From Bacteroidales bacterium (lineage in GTDB: Bacteria; Bacteroidota; Bacteroidia; Bacteroidales; UBA1715): DNA of 64,000 nucleotides. Below the pieces are notes generated by a model. That model was not told where the DNA came from, did no database searches, and worked only from the letters and a program-made list of their open reading frames with translations. The translations under genes and the position numbers were made by a program. Positions within the stretch are counted from its first letter, which is position 1, and every line of letters starts with the position of its first letter. The stretch lies in contig JADKDL010000004.1 in assembly GCA_016714605.1 (NCBI GenBank), forward strand, positions 186,001-250,000. Direction: 5' to 3'. Below, in pieces: positions 60,388-64,000 of the stretch.

Positions 60388-61128
60388 ATGGGACATTTAA
60401 AAAGTACATTCATCAAAAAAATAGCTATAATTTTAGCCATGTTTTTACCATTATTTTCATTTTCACAGGTTTACCAAACAAAAAATATCGGTGCACAAGA
60501 GTTTTTTGATTCAATTCAAAACAAAGATGTTTCAATATTGGATGTTCGAACTCTCAATGAATTTAACGGAGCACATATTGCAAAAGCAATTAATATAAAT
60601 ATTTACGACCCAAATTTCCAAAATTCTGTTTTAACTCTACCTAAAGATAAACCTGTATATGTTTATTGTTTATCGGGCAATAGGAGCTTACATGCAGCAA
60701 ATTTTTTGATTCAAAGTGGATACACCAAAGTGTATAATTTAACGAGAGGAATTATTAGTTGGAATGCACTAAGTTTGCCGGTTGAAAAAAACATTACAGC
60801 TCAAGCAACTCCTCAAGTAAACAATTACTCAATAAGTCAATTTGAATCAATAATAAATAGTGAGAAAATTATTTTTGTAGATTTTTATGCTCCTTGGTGC
60901 GCACCTTGCAAAGAAATGATGCCGATGATGGAAGAGTTAGAAAAGGAATATGCCGGAAAAATAAAGATAATTAAAGTAAATACAGATGCAAGTAAAGAAT
61001 TAACTTCTCATTTAAAAATTGCATCTATTCCATATCTGGTTTTATACAAAGAGGGAAAACCATTATTTAAATATGAAGGTAAATTAACTAAACAAGAACT
61101 AATTACACAATTCAATCAGAATTTATAA
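60388..61128 (+). CDS. Secreted rhodanese-thioredoxin fusion protein
   Basis: The 246-residue protein has a signal peptide (about 1-27, ending LFSFSQ). A rhodanese domain follows, with LDVRTLNEFNGAHI and the active Cys in VYCLSGNRS. After a linker rich in Ala/Thr/Gln comes a thioredoxin domain with WCAPC and a cis-Pro (ASIPYLVLY). Both halves keep their catalytic residues. It likely acts in the periplasm on thiols or persulfides; a joint role of the two domains is inferred from the fusion. A secreted cyclophilin follows 17 bases later, so the pair may serve envelope protein folding. Confidence 0.85.
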   Translation: MGHLKSTFIKKIAIILAMFLPLFSFSQVYQTKNIGAQEFFDSIQNKDVSILDVRTLNEFNGAHIAKAININIYDPNFQNSVLTLPKDKPVYVYCLSGNRSLHAANFLIQSGYTKVYNLTRGIISWNALSLPVEKNITAQATPQVNNYSISQFESIINSEKIIFVDFYAPWCAPCKEMMPMMEELEKEYAGKIKIIKVNTDASKELTSHLKIASIPYLVLYKEGKPLFKYEGKLTKQELITQFNQNL

Positions 61129-61145
61129 CGTTAAAATTTAAAACA

Positions 61146-61739
61146 ATGAAAAAAAATTATTTTTATTCAGTATTATTTTTCTTATTTATTAACACTTTTG
61201 TTTTCTCACAAATAAAAGAAGATGGCTTATTTGCAGAGATTGTAACAAATAAAGGAAGTATTATAATTCAATTGGAATTTGAGAAAACACCTTTAACAGT
61301 AGCTAATTTTGTGGGATTAGCAGAAGGAAAGATTTTAAATGATGCAAAATCAATTGGAACTCCATTTTTCAATGGGATAGTATTTCATAGAGTGATAAAA
61401 GATTTTATGATTCAAGGTGGAGACCCAACAGGCACAGGAATGGGTGGAGCTGGTTATAGTTTTAAAGATGAAATTCATCCAGAACTTAAACATGATAAAC
61501 CGGGAACATTATCAATGGCAAATTCAGGACCAAATACCAATAGTAGTCAATTCTTTATAACTCATAAAGATACACCATGGTTAGATGGTAAACATGCTGT
61601 ATTTGGTTATGTAGTGAAAGGAATGGAAATAGTAAATGCTATTGAAAAAGGCGATGTAATTCAGAAAATTATGATAATTAGAAATGGTTCTAAAGCTAAA
61701 GATTTCAAAGCAAAAGAAACATTTGAAAAATTGAAATAA
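61146..61739 (+). CDS. Secreted cyclophilin-type peptidyl-prolyl cis-trans isomerase
   Basis: The 197-residue protein has a signal peptide (ending TFVFSQ) and a complete cyclophilin domain with FHRVIKDFMIQGGDP, SMANSGPNTNSSQFFI and WLDGKHAVFGYV. The catalytic Arg is in FHRV. It speeds prolyl isomerisation of exported proteins. It ends at a strong terminator. Confidence 0.93.
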   Translation: MKKNYFYSVLFFLFINTFVFSQIKEDGLFAEIVTNKGSIIIQLEFEKTPLTVANFVGLAEGKILNDAKSIGTPFFNGIVFHRVIKDFMIQGGDPTGTGMGGAGYSFKDEIHPELKHDKPGTLSMANSGPNTNSSQFFITHKDTPWLDGKHAVFGYVVKGMEIVNAIEKGDVIQKIMIIRNGSKAKDFKAKETFEKLK

Positions 61740-61755
61740 TAGTATTTTCAAAATC

Positions 61756-61800
61756 AAAAAAAGCCTGTTAAAATCAAATCATGATTTAACAGGCTTTTTT
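61756..61800 (+). terminator. Rho-independent terminator after the cyclophilin gene
   Basis: AAAAAAGCCTGTTAAAATCA pairs with 61782-61800 (one bulged A) around a 6-base loop, followed by T. Confidence 0.9.
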
Positions 61801-62060
61801 TGATTGATTCAAGAATGAGTATTGATTATATATGCATTGATTTATTTTTTACCAATCATTCATAAAAAGATGTTTTAAAAACGGAAACAGTGTCCATAAT
61901 ACAATGTTTTTAATTTAAATATCCTTCTAGAAATGATTAATCTGGACTAATAAAACTTAAAACATAATATTTTTAATCCAGATTTTTAACATACTTTTTT
62001 CATAAAATTTTTGCTAATACATTTGTCTTATAATTAATATTATGTTAAATAGGATTATTT

Positions 62061-62095
62061 AATAAAAAGGAGAAATTATCTTTCTCCTTTTTATT
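62061..62095 (-). terminator. Terminator after the TPR gene
   Basis: A perfect 15-bp stem (62061-62075 with 62081-62095) and a 5-base loop; the minus-strand read is followed by T-rich sequence. Confidence 0.85.
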
Positions 62096-62104
62096 AAATT
62101 CAAA

Positions 62105-63424
62105 TTATTTCTTAAGTAATGCTTCTCTTTGCAACTTTATTTCTTTTGACTTTGTATAGTCCTCGATTTTGTAATAAAGTTTTTCTAAGTCTGTAAGTGC
62201 ATTTATTTTAGATGCAATATCATCTGTCAACTCAATATATTTCTCAATTTTAGGAATTGCTATTTTAAATTGTGCTAATGCTTTAACTCTTTCTGCATCA
62301 TACAATTTCATATCTTTAATATTACTAGCATCAGCAATAATTTTATTTCCATATTCAACATACATAACACCATAGTTTAGATAAGCATCTGCATAATTAC
62401 CATTAATTAATAATGCTTTTTCATAGAATTCAGTTGCTTTTTCAATATTGAAAGCCTTAGCATACAAATATCCTAATGAAAATGGATAAACTGCTAAATC
62501 TGGTTTTTGTGCCATCGCCTTTTCAAGATATTCTCTTGCTTCAATATCTTTTCCGTTTCTCAAGTAATAATTTATTAATTCATTGGTTAATTCAACTACT
62601 TGTTTATCATCAGGATTGTTTGCAATACCAGTTTTTAGAATTTCTGCAGCTTTTAAACTGTCTCCAAGCATATTATAACACACATACATTTCTCCATAAA
62701 GAGCTGCTCCACCAACACCCTTGTTAGCTGCTTTTTGATAGAATTCAATAGCTTTTTCATAGTTTTTTGCAGTACGAGCTACTGTTCCACAGTCTGTATA
62801 GAAAGCATTTACAATAGTATCTGGAACTTTAACATAGTCAATTTCATAAATTGAAATAATTTGATCAAACGCTTTAAGTGAATTTATATAATCCTCAGAA
62901 TAATAAGCAATTAAAGCATCAGTTTGTAGATAATCTGCTATTGATTTCAATATTGGACCAACTTCATTTTTGAGTTTCCCCTTTACATCTAGCTCTACAG
63001 CTTTCTTGTAAGCTTCAACAGCAGTAGAAAGAACATTTTCTTTATTATAATTCTCTGTTCTTACATATTTTATTAGTTTTCCATCTTTAATGTGTATATC
63101 TAATCTGTCGAAACTTTGAATCGTAACAGCACCTTCTTGCTTTTGATTTTTAGGTACTACAGATTTTGCCAAAGTTATATTTTCTTGGCTTATACCAAAA
63201 TACAAACCTTTAAGATCGTATTCATAATATCTGAAATAATAATGTTTTTTGTTTTTCCAATAAGCAGATTTTATATTTTTACTTACATCATCTAAAGATG
63301 CATCACTTTTTTTTACTGCAGTTTCAACCATACCCCATGTTACCCCAGATGCATCAGCTGCTTCTTGACAGATAGCTGAAAAACCCATAACAATTAAGGA
63401 AATCAATAATGTTACTTTTTTCAT
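62105..63424 (-). CDS. Secreted TPR protein
   Basis: The 439-residue protein has a signal peptide (ending FSAICQ) and several TPR units, seen as YEKAIEFYQKAANKG, AREYLEKAMAQKPD and IEKATEFYEKALLINGNYADAYLNYG (quoted in part). TPRs bind other proteins in the periplasm or outer membrane. It lies 138 bases after gyrA on the same strand, a gene order that recurs in Bacteroidota as far as I recall. Partner unknown. Confidence 0.85.
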   Translation of the reverse strand: MKKVTLLISLIVMGFSAICQEAADASGVTWGMVETAVKKSDASLDDVSKNIKSAYWKNKKHYYFRYYEYDLKGLYFGISQENITLAKSVVPKNQKQEGAVTIQSFDRLDIHIKDGKLIKYVRTENYNKENVLSTAVEAYKKAVELDVKGKLKNEVGPILKSIADYLQTDALIAYYSEDYINSLKAFDQIISIYEIDYVKVPDTIVNAFYTDCGTVARTAKNYEKAIEFYQKAANKGVGGAALYGEMYVCYNMLGDSLKAAEILKTGIANNPDDKQVVELTNELINYYLRNGKDIEAREYLEKAMAQKPDLAVYPFSLGYLYAKAFNIEKATEFYEKALLINGNYADAYLNYGVMYVEYGNKIIADASNIKDMKLYDAERVKALAQFKIAIPKIEKYIELTDDIASKINALTDLEKLYYKIEDYTKSKEIKLQREALLKK

Positions 63425-63562
63425 GTGTTTATTAATTTAATTGTTTTTTATTTTTAATTAGAATTCATTTTTCGCACAAAACATCCATACCAATCATTAT
63501 AAACAAAAAGGTCTATAATAACGAGCATGGATGCTCCATATTTGTAATTAGCTTTTTATTTT

Positions 63563-64000
63563 TTATTCAATAGTTTCAACACCTGTATCTGTTTCTGTAT
63601 TATCATCTGCAATATTTTCATCAATTATTTCAACTGCTGTAATATCATCTTCAGATCCTTCAAGTTTGACTTCTTGTCTTTCTTGTCTTTCTTCATCAGT
63701 TACAGGAACAACAGCAACGGCAGCAATTTTTTCTTTACCTTTCAGATTTATCAGCTTCACTCCTTGCGTAGCTCTTCCAAGCACTCTTAAGCTCGCAATT
63801 TCAAGCCTAATGGTTAGACCAGACTGATTAATAATCATTAAATCGTCGTTCTCGTCCACATTTTTTATAGCTATAAGCGTACCTGTTTTATCGGTAATAT
63901 TCATTGTACGTACCCCTTTACCACCTCTATTGGTTACTCTATAATCATCTAATTCAGAGCGTTTTCCGAAACCATGTTCAGAAACAACCATAATCTGTTT
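63563..64000 (-). CDS. gyrA: DNA gyrase subunit A, C-terminal end (cut by window edge)
   Basis: About 146 residues are visible and the frame is open to base 64000, so the gene continues beyond the window. The sequence VVSEHGFGKRSELDDYRVTNRGGKGV is the start of a GyrA C-terminal beta-propeller blade (quoted key part: GYGKRT-like GFGKRS), and NITDKTG, RVLGRATQGVKL complete it. It ends in an acidic tail. This propeller wraps DNA around the enzyme for negative supercoiling. Confidence 0.93.
   Translation of the reverse strand, partial: KQIMVVSEHGFGKRSELDDYRVTNRGGKGVRTMNITDKTGTLIAIKNVDENDDLMIINQSGLTIRLEIASLRVLGRATQGVKLINLKGKEKIAAVAVVPVTDEERQERQEVKLEGSEDDITAVEIIDENIADDNTETDTGVETIE

Larger units (their letters stand above)
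61740..62104. other. Convergent intergenic region, 365 bases
   Basis: It holds two hairpin terminators (61756-61800 and 62061-62095). The roughly 260 bases between them are AT-rich and show no ORF or RNA gene that I recognise. Confidence 0.5.

Overview
This is an AT-rich bacterial chromosomal window from a member of the Bacteroidota. The evidence is the gene content and order (gyrA next to a TPR protein, a serine-palmitoyltransferase-like enzyme, a LETM1-related protein, a 575-aa LysS, a rhodanese-thioredoxin fusion), promoter boxes of the Bacteroidota type (TAnnTTTG), and weak Shine-Dalgarno signals. No rRNA, tRNA, CRISPR array, transposase or phage gene was recognised. TGA is used as a stop. 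Genus cannot be set from the sequence alone.

Layout. 1-358: end of a LysE-type exporter. 500-709: five degenerate 42-bp tandem units. 884-7959: two adjacent, decayed M6 metalloprotease genes sharing a nearly identical 3' end. 8-17 kb: a 1371-aa SNF2 helicase, ychF, a Nudix hydrolase, a large YwqK/MORN-type secreted repeat protein and a small lipoprotein. 17-31 kb: rocD, gpsA, lysS, a MATE exporter, an SPT/KBL-type acyl-CoA condensing enzyme, two DEAD-box helicases, a deiminase-fold pseudoenzyme, truA, a DUF3820 protein and meaB. 31-38 kb: a signalling block of HPt, STAS, pseudo-receiver/PP2C phosphatase, chemoreceptor and RelA/SpoT. 38-43 kb: miaA, an RsmI-like methyltransferase, a LETM1-related protein, a DUF4407 membrane protein and an L,D-transpeptidase. 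43-53 kb: TetR-TolC-MFP-RND efflux operon and trkA-trkH. 53-60 kb: ECF sigma factor with a putative membrane partner, a second SNF2 helicase, pabB-pabC and a methyltransferase. 60-64 kb: secreted rhodanese-thioredoxin and cyclophilin, a TPR protein and the end of gyrA.

Functional links. The HPt-STAS-PP2C run resembles the HptB/HsbR/HsbA partner-switching module of Pseudomonas, but its receiver has lost the phospho-acceptor Asp. The DUF4407 and LETM1-related genes overlap and may form one membrane system. The ECF sigma gene carries an in-frame run of 14 A.

Sequence quality. At least ten one-base frame breaks occur in eight otherwise well-conserved genes (gpsA, MATE, meaB, the PP2C gene, the DUF4407 gene, the RND pump, trkH and the second SNF2). 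About half lie at homopolymers. Several of these genes are normally conserved or essential, so indel errors in the assembly are the simplest explanation for this group. The two protease genes are broken far more densely, about eleven lesions in 7 kb, and look like genuine decay.
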